From: CAJCIT01 sp963771305
GTDB lineage: Bacteria > Acidobacteriota > Terriglobia > Bryobacterales > Bryobacteraceae
Reading direction: 5' to 3'
Assembly: GCA_963771305.1 (NCBI GenBank)
Contig: CAVYTS010000041.1
Coordinates: 1 to 64,000 of the forward strand
Length of the DNA stretch: 64,000 bases
The translations under genes and the position numbers were made by a program. Below, piece by piece: positions 1-7,916 of this stretch. The notes below the pieces were generated by a model. That model ran no database searches and had not been told where the DNA came from. It saw only the letters and a program-made list of their open reading frames with translations. The stretch's first letter is position 1, and the number at the start of each line of letters is the position of its first letter.

Positions 1-3
1 GGG

Positions 4-75
4 ATAGGGGGAAGCTTCGCGGCTCCCCTCCTCCCACACCACCGTGCGTACGGGTCCGTACACGGCGGTTCGAGT
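4..75 (-). ncRNA. Group II intron domains V and VI
   Basis: On the minus strand an AACCGCCGTG arm pairs with CACGGTGGT around an inner GTACG/CGTAC stem (plus-strand 38-72). This is the catalytic domain V hairpin that follows a maturase gene. A short GC-rich hairpin (about 8-34) follows, matching branch-point domain VI. Confidence 0.7.
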
Positions 76-83
76 CGGTTACG

Positions 84-1472
84 CTAACACTCCTCGAACA
101 ATGAGGGAAGTCCGAGCGATTTGAAGTAAGCGTTAGAAAGCCCTACGCAGAGGGCCGTGGCCTTCGCGAGATACCAGGGGCCGCGACCGCTGCCGGCGGT
201 ATTGCTCGCCAGCCGCTCCCGTACCCCCAGTTCCAACAGAGCCGCTCGGCGACGGCGCGGAGTTTTCCACTGCCGCCACATAGCTGCCCTGAGGCGCAGC
301 CGGACCCAGCGGGTCAAGCCGATCAACACTTCAGGCGTTTCGCAGAATCCGAAATAGCTGCGCCAGCCCCGCATATACGGTGCCAGTTCCTCCATCGTCG
401 TCTCCATGCTGACGCCTTTGGCCCGTCGCGTGATCTCCCGGATTCGCCGCTTGAACCGATCCATGGCCTTACGCGCAATCACGCGCTTGACCTCCGGACC
501 GGCCGTAAAGCTGAACCCGAGAAACTTCCGTTCCTGCGGTCGTGCCACCGCACTCTTCGTCTCATTCACCTTGAGCTTGAGCTTTTGCGTGATGAATTGC
601 GTAACGCTCTCCATCACCCGTTGCCCCGCCCGCTCGCTGCTGACGTAGATATTGCAGTCGTCCGCGTATCGAACGAAGCGATGGCCCCGGCGCTCCAACT
701 CCCGGTCGAGTTCGTCGAGCACGAGGTTACTGAGCAGTGGTGAAAGTGGGCCTCCTTGTGGAGTCCCTTCTACGCTTGGGCTGACCAACCCGTTCTCCAT
801 CACCCCGGCATTCAAGAATGCCCGGATGAGTTTCAGCAGCCGCTTGTCCTCGACCCGTTTGGCGATCTGACCCATCAGTTTGTCGTGATTGACCCGATCG
901 AAGAATTTCTCCAGATCAAAATCAACGCACCAGCCGTGGCCTTCGGCGATATACTGCTGCGCCCGTGCCACCGCCTGATGAGCCGACCGTCCCGGTCGGA
1001 ACCCATAGCTGTGATCGGAAAACGTCCGGTCCCACCGCCTCTGCAGAACCTGCAACACCGCCTGTTGGATAAATCGATCCAACGCCGAAGGAATGCCAAG
1101 TTTTCGCACCCCTCCATCCGGCTTGGGGATTTCCACCCGTCTCACCGGTTTCGGTTCATAGGTTCCATTCAACAGTTGTTCCCGGATGGTTGGCCAGTGC
1201 TGTTTCAGGAAGTCCTTCAATCCGACGACGGTCATCCCGTCGACGCCCGGACTTCCTTTATTGGCCTTCACCTGCCGCAATGCTGCCTTCAGGTTTTCTC
1301 GCTCACATACTGCCTCCATCAATCGATTCGTGCTAGCTGGGTTTTCGGTCCCATTCGTCGCCCCGGACGGTTCAATCTCTTCCCTTCCCGCCTCTCGGGC
1401 TTCACCCGTCGGCTCCGATGAGAAGTCCAGTTCCCTCTGGATATTCCGCTGCTTGTCGTCCTTGAGACTCAT
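84..1472 (-). CDS. ltrA: Group II intron reverse transcriptase/maturase
   Basis: This is the intron-encoded protein that reverse-transcribes the intron at a new target and helps it splice. Its 462 residues carry the RT fingers/palm blocks: a catalytic Asp in the VDFDLEKFF block near residues 183-191, the TPQGGPLSPLLSNL block near 237-250, and the active-site YADD at 269-272. A maturase (domain X) region with the usual GWRSYFG-type motif follows. I see no HNH endonuclease domain at the C-terminus; the protein ends soon after domain X. The length suits an endonuclease-minus bacterial maturase. The frame looks intact. It lies in intron domain IV between the 5' ribozyme half and domain V. Confidence 0.95.
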   Translation of the reverse strand: MSLKDDKQRNIQRELDFSSEPTGEAREAGREEIEPSGATNGTENPASTNRLMEAVCERENLKAALRQVKANKGSPGVDGMTVVGLKDFLKQHWPTIREQLLNGTYEPKPVRRVEIPKPDGGVRKLGIPSALDRFIQQAVLQVLQRRWDRTFSDHSYGFRPGRSAHQAVARAQQYIAEGHGWCVDFDLEKFFDRVNHDKLMGQIAKRVEDKRLLKLIRAFLNAGVMENGLVSPSVEGTPQGGPLSPLLSNLVLDELDRELERRGHRFVRYADDCNIYVSSERAGQRVMESVTQFITQKLKLKVNETKSAVARPQERKFLGFSFTAGPEVKRVIARKAMDRFKRRIREITRRAKGVSMETTMEELAPYMRGWRSYFGFCETPEVLIGLTRWVRLRLRAAMWRQWKTPRRRRAALLELGVRERLASNTAGSGRGPWYLAKATALCVGLSNAYFKSLGLPSLFEEC

Positions 1473-2438
1473 GGCCTACTGGCCTCTCCTTCTCGTTCGG
1501 GCCTTCGGCCATCGTTCCCGGCTTGGCCTATCCATTGCTCCGCCTTTCGGCTTTCGGAGTGCCTCACTATCCTTGCCGACGTCATGACCTGTCGGGTCGG
1601 AGGTGGCGCACTCAGTTGCCCGAGTGCTGGCCACCGTCCGCCGCCCAAACGGGGTGTGCGGTTTTCCCGCGCCCCGCTTTCACGAAGGCACAAACAACGA
1701 GACACGATTCCGACCCTATCGAGTGGGGCTGGCACCGCACCTGTCAGGTTGATCCGGTCCGCCAGTATCCTCGGATGATGATGTACGGGTTTTTCCCAAA
1801 AGGAACTGATCCACCTCATCGCCCTTACTCATCTGACTTCCCTTCTCTTTCCTCCTGCCTTCGTCTGCCGCCTTCCCCGACCCACTCCGGTCGCCGATTG
1901 CTCGGTCACACGGCTTTCACCGTGTTTGAAGTACTATTCGGCAGTCCGACTACTGACCGAGCATCGCTTCCCATTTCGCTTTCGCTTATAAGGTCGCTTA
2001 TCCCCATACCGCGGGGAACTCTGCCAGTCCTCCTGAGGTCACGCGTCGTTCTTCTGTACCGTGCCATCCGCAAACACCTTGGTGCGACGGGTGAATGAGT
2101 AACGCCTTCGCCTCCATAGTGCAGGCTCGACCTTGCCCCGCCTTTGGCCGACCGGTTCATCTTCGGGGTAGCCCCCATCGATTACGGCCCGGTACTTCTC
2201 CTCATGCCCTTCGGATTCCACCTCGCGATGGACACCCTGCCCTCCGGAATACTGCGAGGATCGGCTTCAGGTCCGCCTTGGCCGTGTCCGGCTTTCGCCT
2301 TCGTGCCCGTTTAAGCTTCTCCATACCTGCTTCCTCTTTCCGGCCCGCGAGGCATTACCCCCGCGTTTGGATATGGCGCTCCTCATCCGAGCGCCAGAGG
2401 GACTTCAACCCTCCTGAACCACGCGCTGCTCAGCGCAC

Positions 2439-2783
2439 ACTATGCCCTCTGCTGACTTCTGCTCCGCGGTCAGGCCGCCTTTCGACAGCCTCAGTCGCCG
2501 AAGCGACACAAAGCAGATCTCCTGAGGTAAGTTCAGCTGCCTTCCGTGCACAGTCGCCGAATCTACGCTTCGCATCCTTGATGGATATGGACTTTGCGGT
2601 AAGTCGCCCGCTCGTCCGACGCTAACGCCTTCTATCCGGTTCTTGTCCATCGACTCGCACATTTGATCCATGCTTCTTTCAGACCCCGCCTCGCGGCGGT
2701 AGCCCTTGCATTATCACTAGCCCTTCACCTCCATCAGGTTGGGCCGGGACTTTCACCCTTAAGCTGCTGAACATGCTCAGCAC
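2439..2783 (-). mobile_element. 5' part of an outer group II intron, interrupted by the inner intron
   Basis: Read on the minus strand, this stretch starts near 2783 with GTGCTGAGC, has GGGTGAAAGTCCC shortly after, a CCTCAGGAG motif at 2518-2530, and ends in GAAGTCAGCAGAGGGCATAGT. That order of motifs resembles the 5' half of a bacterial group II intron up to the point just before its ORF. The inner intron begins directly afterwards. The outer intron's ORF and 3' half are not in the window. Its 5' end is approximate. Confidence 0.5.
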
Positions 2784-3132
2784 ACGACTACGCCGGCTTT
2801 CCAAACTCGCCTTGCGTCAGCGCAAGCAGGGACTGGCAAAACTGCTGCCGCCGGTGACGGAGATCCTCCGCGGCTCTCTGGTCGAGCGCTACGTGACCTG
2901 TGGTAATCCCGCGTGCAAGTGCGCACGAGGCGAGCGACATGGTCCGATGTGGTATCTCACCGTCACCCTGGGACCTGGCCGCACAACGGGCGGCATCATC
3001 AACGCCGAACACGTCGAGCAGGTTCGCACTTGGATTGAGAACTACCATACCCTGAAAGACCACCTGGAGAAGATCTCCGAGATTAATCGCGAGTTGTTGC
3101 GGCGGGACCGCAAGCAGAAGCGAAAGACATAG
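2773..3132 (+). CDS. DUF6788-type small protein, transposon partner
   Basis: The 119-residue protein has an N-terminal basic helix, a central CGNPACKCARGERHGP block resembling a zinc-binding knuckle, and a C-terminal helical segment rich in Lys and Arg. I recognise the pattern as DUF6788, small proteins often encoded directly upstream of DDE transposases. Here a transposase gene follows 50 bp downstream on the same strand, so it is probably an accessory protein of that element. The start is uncertain: the ATG overlaps the presumed 5' end of the outer group II intron, so the original N-terminus may have been cut off. Function unknown. Confidence 0.6.
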   Translation: MLSTRLRRLSKLALRQRKQGLAKLLPPVTEILRGSLVERYVTCGNPACKCARGERHGPMWYLTVTLGPGRTTGGIINAEHVEQVRTWIENYHTLKDHLEKISEINRELLRRDRKQKRKT

Positions 3133-3184
3133 ATGTTACAAACCAAGGAGGAGCGGATATAGTTGTTTCCGTATTCTTGCATTC

Positions 3185-4488
3185 ATGAGAAGGCAAGAGA
3201 ACTCGACACACGAGATTCCGTCCTTTGCGCGGTATCTTAATCAGGTCTTCGGATTTCGCGCCGCCGCCGGACAACTGACCGATGCCCGGCAGGATCCGGA
3301 CATCTCTCCCAATCGGTCTTCCTGGCCGCTTTCTACGGTTTTGTCTTCCGGCTGCCCAGCTTCCAGCAACGGGAGTCGGATCTGGCTCAACCTCAGTTAC
3401 AGCGATGGATCGGCAGCGAGCGAGGGTTTGGCGATGACGTGCTGCGCTATAGCCTGTGCGGCTTCGATGTGCCCGGCGTGGAGCAGATGTTGGTCCAGGT
3501 CAATCGAACCCTGAAGCGGGGCAAGGCCTTGGATGAGGGCCGCGTGCAAGGCCGCATCGTCGCCGCCCTGGATGGTGTCGAAGTATTGTCCAGCTACAGC
3601 CGGTGTTGCGACTCCTGCTTGGAACGTCGCGTTTCCTCGCGCCAGGGAGGCGTGAAGGTCGAACAGGTGCAGTACTATCACCGCGCGGTCGGCTGCCAGA
3701 TCGTCAACAGCCCGGTCAAGCCTTTTCTGGCGATGGAGTGGCTGCAACCCGGCGAGGGCGAGGAGACCGCCGCACTGCGCTTGCTCAAACGGATCGCCGA
3801 TCTTTATGGCAGCCGTTTCTTTGACATCCTCCTGCTGGATGCTCTCTACGCACAAGTCCCGGTCCTCCAACTGGCAGAACAGATCGGTTGGGATCTGGTG
3901 ATCAGCTTGAAACAAAATCTGCCGGATTTGTATCGGTCGGCAATTCGGCTGTTCGCCCACCGTGATCCCGATTCCTCCTTCACCGACAAGCACGACGGCA
4001 AAACCTATGAAGTCCAACTCTGGGACACGCAGGGGCTGCCCTTTTCCGGTGACGACCCGCGCCCCGTACGAGTTGTTCGCTCCGAAGAAACGCTCACCGA
4101 GAATCATTATCGGCAGCGGCGGCTGCAGCCGAAAACCACCTCGCACGAATGGCTTTGGATCACCACTCTCGATCCGACTGTGTTTTCCGCCAGCCAAGTA
4201 CGCCAACTCGGCCATGACCGCTGGAAACTCGAGAACAACGGCTGGAACGACCTGACTCAGAACTGGGCCTTCAAGCATGGCTATTTACACGCTTGCCGGC
4301 ATCGTCCCGCCTATCGCTCCGAGAACGGCGGGCGCCAGCTCGTCCCCAACCGTGGACTGCCTGCGGTCACCTTGATCCTCTTACTGGCCTTCACCCTCTG
4401 CGCGTCCTTCACGCTGCGCCACTCCAGCGCGCTCTCCTGCCGCTCGTGCCATTGTGCGCGCAGTAATCCGGCAATGAACTCCGAATAG
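3185..4488 (+). pseudogene. DDE transposase, frameshifted and 3'-truncated
   Basis: Reading starts at 3185 (residues up to QLTDARQDPD) and must slip back one base near 3300 to continue as HLSQSVFLAAFYGF, with about 1.1 kb of clear transposase sequence after that. The long frame holds conserved blocks LDGVEVLSSYSRCCDSCLER, QYYHRAVGC, RFFDILLLDALYA and HDRWKLENNGWNDLTQNWAFKHG, typical of an unclassified DDE family. From about 4415 the frame reads into the antisense of an istB gene, so the last ~25 residues are foreign. It is therefore broken twice: by a 1-nt frameshift and by fusion to the neighbouring IS21-like element. Confidence 0.75.
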
Positions 4489-4589
4489 GAGGGGTTGGAC
4501 TTCTCGGCCGCCTGCAGTTGCTCGTCGTAGACGTGCAGCATACGCCGCAGCTTGAGATTCTTCAACAGTTGTTCGAGTTCTTCAGTCAT
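4415..4589 (-). pseudogene. istB: istB stump (IS21 helper ATPase, N-terminus only)
   Basis: The first ~58 residues (MTEELEQLLKNLKLRRMLH... to ALEWR) are a typical IstB N-terminal helical domain. After EWR the frame runs into the antisense of the DDE transposase, and the P-loop ATPase domain is missing. The start overlaps the istA stop by 8 nt (ATGACTGA), the usual istA-istB coupling. Without the ATPase this copy cannot supply the helper function. Confidence 0.8.
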
Positions 4590-5973
4590 GGTCTGTATCG
4601 AGTAAGAAGTAATCGCGTGCCACGCGGCGCAGAATCATCCGCTCCAGCCGGTCGAGATCATAGAGGCCATACTGGGCGGCTTCGCGCACCGCGGCGAGGA
4701 AAGGCTCGCGCGGGTATTCGCGAAGCAGTCGCAGCAGTTGCCGCAAAGACAAGGCCACCACTTTACGGCCCTTTTGCTTCAGTTCCGCCACATAGTCGGC
4801 AATCTCAGGAGCCGCGTGTAGGATGGCTTGTTCCTCCGGATGTCGCTCGATCAGCTTCACTCGCTCACCACGCGGCGGCTTGTGTTCGGCCAGTGTGATG
4901 CGCTGCGAAGGCGCCATCGTGCGGACATGCGTGACTAAGTGACGGGCATCGAGTTCGATCTCGACCTTGTCGCTCGTCTCGCGGACCTCCACCCGCCGTC
5001 CGATCCAGGAGACTGGCACCGAGTAACGCGTGGCATGCAGCGAGACGTAGCCTTCCACATCCACCGTGCGCTCGTGCAGACGGTACACCTCCGGAATCCA
5101 AACCGGCAGTGGCTTCAGGCGCAGCCGCTCGACGGCAAACAGTTCGCGAGGCACGGCGCGGATATGTTTCTTGTAAGTGCCATTCACACGGTCGCACCAC
5201 TGGCGTGCCTGGTGGTTCAGATCGTTCCAACTGCTGAACGTGCGTCCGGCGAGAAAGTTATTCTCGATGAAAGAGAATGGACGCTCGACACGCCCGGAGC
5301 GGTTGGCATCGCCGCGTTCATGCGACACAAAGTCGAATCCAAAGCGTTCCGCGAACGCCTCCATCTCCGGCACGGGGATCATCGCGCGTCCGGTTCCGCG
5401 CAGTACGACGACATGGGTGTTGTCGATCATGATCTGTTTAGGAGTGCCGCCCATATAGCGCAGCGCCTCCGTGAGAAACACTTTGCAATCGAACCTCTGA
5501 AACGTGGGGTTGATCTGGAAGAACAGCAAGCGCGAGTAACACAACACCGCCGACGCGGTCTGCGCCTTATATGTTTTTCCACCCACTTCCACTTCATGCG
5601 GAGACGTATCATGCTGCATCTCCACGCCGGGCTCAAAGTGATACTGGCCCGCCGGCTCACTGGGAGATTGGCCGAGGCCGTGCCGGCGGCAGAAGGCCGT
5701 CAGCGCCTGATAAGACAGCGACGCGCCAGATGCGGTTAGTTCCTCATGGACTCGCACCAGATTGCCCTTGCAGGTGCTCAAAAAATCGAGGATCTGTGGC
5801 CGGTACGGTTCTGCCTTCTCCGCTCTGTGAATCTCCGGCACCAGCGTGGAGTTGGAACGCAGAACTTGACGTATGACCTGGCGTGACAACCTCAACAGGC
5901 GCGCCATCTCGCGGATGCTGACGCGCTGCGAGTTCATCTCCAAAATCGCGGTCCGTTGCGCCTGGCTCAGCAT
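4582..5973 (-). CDS. istA: IS21-family transposase IstA
   Basis: The 463-residue protein begins with a helix-turn-helix (MLSQAQRTAILEMNSQ... SIREMARLLRLSRQVIRQ). It continues with an integrase-core (rve) domain in which the likely catalytic acids lie in MQHDTSPHE, QIMIDNTHV and GRVERPFSF, and ends in a beta-rich C-terminal domain (YVSLHATRYSVPVSWIGRRVEVRE). I chose the ATG at 5973 because GGAGAG precedes it by about 7 nt; an in-frame upstream ATG at 6039 lacks such a site and lies inside the ParB-like gene. The frame looks intact, but the element is probably immobile because istB is truncated. Confidence 0.9.
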   Translation of the reverse strand: MLSQAQRTAILEMNSQRVSIREMARLLRLSRQVIRQVLRSNSTLVPEIHRAEKAEPYRPQILDFLSTCKGNLVRVHEELTASGASLSYQALTAFCRRHGLGQSPSEPAGQYHFEPGVEMQHDTSPHEVEVGGKTYKAQTASAVLCYSRLLFFQINPTFQRFDCKVFLTEALRYMGGTPKQIMIDNTHVVVLRGTGRAMIPVPEMEAFAERFGFDFVSHERGDANRSGRVERPFSFIENNFLAGRTFSSWNDLNHQARQWCDRVNGTYKKHIRAVPRELFAVERLRLKPLPVWIPEVYRLHERTVDVEGYVSLHATRYSVPVSWIGRRVEVRETSDKVEIELDARHLVTHVRTMAPSQRITLAEHKPPRGERVKLIERHPEEQAILHAAPEIADYVAELKQKGRKVVALSLRQLLRLLREYPREPFLAAVREAAQYGLYDLDRLERMILRRVARDYFLLDTDHD

Positions 5974-6847
5974 GTTTGCTCTCCTGTTCCTTTTCCATTC
6001 GTGTGGCGATGCGATGGAGCTCCCGGCGAGCATCCTCAAGGCGGTGTTGCGTTTGCTCCTGTTGCCGGCGATTCATCTCCGGCAGAGCAGCGCAAAGCCG
6101 GCGGCTGACACGCTGCAAGAGGGCGACGGCCATCTCCAGATCCCGCTCCAGGGCCACGCCCGCCGGCTGAGTCTCCCTCTCCGATGGCTGTTGTGTTCTC
6201 AGAAACAGTTCCGGTTCTTGGAGAATGCGCTCGCGCACCACGCGTGATCCTCCGCGCCACGCCGTATAAAGCTGCGTGGCTTGCCGGGTGTCGCAATACT
6301 GCCTCACCCAAACGGCGGCCATTCGTTCGCAATCCTCCGCGCTGACGCGCCCGATCGGCACCAGATACTTCATCGCCAGCTGTGCCGCAATCTTTCCCTC
6401 GCGGACTTGCTGCTGAATCGTCGCCGGTAATAACTCGACCAGCGCCAGACGCCTAGCCACCCAACTGAGACTGCGATCGAAGCGGCGCGCTAACTCCTCC
6501 ATCGAGTAACCGAACCGTTGCTCCATCTCCGCCAACAGCCAGCCTTGTTCCAGCGCGCTTTCCTGCCGGCTGAAGCGCAACGATCGGTCCAGCAATAAAG
6601 CTTCTGCAGCACTCATCGGCCATACCGTGGCGTCCACTGTGTCGCGCCCCAGTTGCCGGAGAGCGGCAATGCGCTTGTGACCGTCGATCACCAGATAGCG
6701 GCCGTCTCCCACCTCGGACGCCACCACGACGATCGGCGTTTGTTGACCCGCTTCAGCCAGTGACGCCATCAACTGCCGCAGCTGGGCCGCGGGGCGGACT
6801 CGCAGATGTTCCCAGCGCTGATCGAGCTGATGAAACTCCAGTTGCAT
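5744..6847 (-). CDS. ParB/Spo0J-like protein of an IS21-like element
   Basis: The N-terminal ~110 residues match the ParB N-terminal domain, including the DGHKRIAAL motif at the CTPase/nucleotide site. A helix-turn-helix region follows (YSMEELARRFDRSLSWVARRLALVELLP). The rest is helical and low in complexity. It lies between a Zn-binding gene and istA on the same strand. Its last ~77 codons overlap istA in another frame, so the annotated C-terminus may be overlap rather than a folded domain. A role in target choice or regulation of the transposon is more plausible than plasmid partition, since no ParA is present. Confidence 0.75.
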   Translation of the reverse strand: MQLEFHQLDQRWEHLRVRPAAQLRQLMASLAEAGQQTPIVVVASEVGDGRYLVIDGHKRIAALRQLGRDTVDATVWPMSAAEALLLDRSLRFSRQESALEQGWLLAEMEQRFGYSMEELARRFDRSLSWVARRLALVELLPATIQQQVREGKIAAQLAMKYLVPIGRVSAEDCERMAAVWVRQYCDTRQATQLYTAWRGGSRVVRERILQEPELFLRTQQPSERETQPAGVALERDLEMAVALLQRVSRRLCAALPEMNRRQQEQTQHRLEDARRELHRIATRMEKEQESKHAEPGATDRDFGDELAARQHPRDGAPVEVVTPGHTSSSAFQLHAGAGDSQSGEGRTVPATDPRFFEHLQGQSGASP

Positions 6848-6884
6848 CGTCGTCGGTTCGGGGTTCAGTATGGCCGAAGGTCAG

Positions 6885-7035
6885 ACTGGTCTTTCGCGGC
6901 GGGACGGGAAGTGTGCTGGAAACCCCAACCGAATCAGAGACATAAGGCCGGAACTGGTCTTTCGCGGATCGCACCAGAAGTGCTCCCATAACCCCTAGGA
7001 AATCAGCGCCTTGACTGCCGAACTGGTCTTTCGCC
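6885..7035. repeat. Three direct copies of ACTGGTCTTTCGC, ~69 bp apart
   Basis: Copies lie at 6885-6897, 6953-6965 and 7023-7035. Regularly spaced repeats are typical of IS21-family ends, where they bind the transposase. Two copies encode the peptide AKDQF in the antisense Zn-binding frame, so coding conservation could also explain them. Confidence 0.6.
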
Positions 7036-7147
7036 AGATCCCATGGCAGTTGAGTCAGCGGAGCGGGTAGACGGAGCGGTTCCGGTTCAGGCTCTTTCTG
7101 TGCGGCCCGCCGATCCATCCGGTAAGCGATGGCATAGTCGGGGTTAC

Positions 7148-7297
7148 CTGCTGCGCCCGCTGCCTGTCCTGCATCCCAGCCAGGTCGTAAACGTTCAGAT
7201 GACCTCACCCAGCGACCCCAGGGAAGGCCTGTCGTTCCGGGATTACATCGATTTCCGCGATAAGAACCGCAGCTTCGACAGCTTGATTGCGCGGTTC
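7148..7297 (+). pseudogene. ADOP/FtsX-type permease gene fragment (~50 codons)
   Basis: The plus strand reads LLRPLPVLHPSQVVNVQMTS and then GLSFRDYIDFRDKNRSFDSL. This is the conserved N-terminal periplasmic block of acidobacterial duplicated orphan permeases (MacB_PCD). Both ends stop abruptly at the two halves of the Zn-binding gene. The sequence differs from the matching part of the permease at 25.6-28.0 kb, so it came from another locus. Confidence 0.6.
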
Positions 7298-7497
7298 CGG
7301 CGCCGCCAACCGGCTTGTGTTTTTTTCCGGCGAGCCGTCTGGCACTCGGCCTGACCGCAGGCATGCTGTCGGAAACCTACTCGCGGGTCCGGCCGAAACC
7401 ACCGGCGGCATATAGAACAGGGTCTCTTCTGGGCCTCTGGCATGGTGATGACTATCGTCACCACTCGCCAGCGGCTCACGGAGTTCTCAGTTCATGC

Positions 7498-7530
7498 CAG
7501 GTGGGTCAGTTTTGCAGAGCACAGGTGGGT
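7498..7530. repeat. Two copies of CAGGTGGGT, probable IS21-type end
   Basis: Copies at 7498-7506 and 7522-7530 lie just outside the Zn-binding gene, where the upstream end of the IS21-like operon is expected. No matching opposite end is left because the istB side is truncated. Confidence 0.35.
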
Positions 7531-7916
7531 AACTTCTCGCGAGCGCCGAAGCTCAACCGGATTGAGAATCAATTAAATCCACCGGCTCCCAAACCACGGA
7601 CGTGGTTTCGTGTCGTGGTTCGCAGGGGGGGATGTCGATTCGCCCGTGGTGCGCAACCGGGACAGTGAGCCGAGCTTCGAGAAGGCGACGTGCACCAGGA
7701 CGCTCTGCCCGGACGGCACGCTCTGGGAGGTCGTGCGACTTGACAAGATGAGCGAGGGCGTTGGGCAACCAACCGACACGGAACTGAACACATGGATTGC
7801 CGGCTTCCCGATAGAGCCTTTGCGGCCGTGGCAAAGCTTGATCCCTGTTTGATTGAAACGAGCCATGCTGTGGACGCCGTACCGATAATTGCCTTGTGAA
7901 ATTGGGCACAATTCGC
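7531..7916. other. Non-coding stretch between transposon relics and VWFA gene
   Basis: About 390 bp in which no frame gives a recognisable protein. It probably holds decayed transposon sequence. Confidence 0.4.

Larger units (their letters stand above)
4..2438 (-). mobile_element. Group II intron (inner), ribozyme with encoded maturase
   Basis: Read on the minus strand, GTGCG at 2438 matches the canonical group II 5' end. It is followed by a domain I-like stretch with the GGGTTGAAGTCCCT signature and, at 2028-2040, an ACCTCAGGAGG motif. The maturase gene comes next, then a domain V/VI hairpin ending near base 4. The total is about 2.4 kb, a normal size for an ORF-containing bacterial intron, with about 970 nt before the ORF. 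The upstream flank is itself group II intron sequence, so this intron appears to have homed into another intron. The exact 3' end lies within a few bases of the window edge and is uncertain. Confidence 0.72.
6753..7443 (-). pseudogene. Zn-binding protein of the IS21-like element, interrupted
   Basis: The 5' part (7443 to about 7298) encodes MPEAQKRPCSICRRWF, with a C-x2-C and a later CGQAEC pair, ending in QTARRKKTQAGWRRRN. The reading resumes near 7146 as NPDYAIAYRMDRRAAQ and runs on through LPWDLAKDQFG and VRSAKDQFR. Between the halves lies ~150 bp from an unrelated ABC permease gene on the opposite strand. Rejoined, the halves form a small Cys-rich protein I recognise from similar IS21-like operons. 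Its C-terminal end overlaps the ParB-like start by ~95 bp. Confidence 0.6.

Noticed and set aside
756..1421. Open frame of 221 codons on the plus strand across the intron maturase
   Set aside because: It is the antisense shadow of the maturase gene, whose RT motifs are unmistakable.
2095..2625. Plus-strand 176-codon frame resembling many database 'hypothetical proteins'
   Set aside because: It is antisense to group II intron RNA; such spurious proteins recur because the ribozyme sequence is conserved.
3397..4278. 293-codon minus-strand frame across the DDE transposase
   Set aside because: Lies fully antisense to the conserved transposase blocks and has no motif of its own.
5744..6847. ParB-like gene considered as a plasmid partition system
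   Set aside because: There is no ParA or parS-like array, and the gene sits inside an IS21-type operon.
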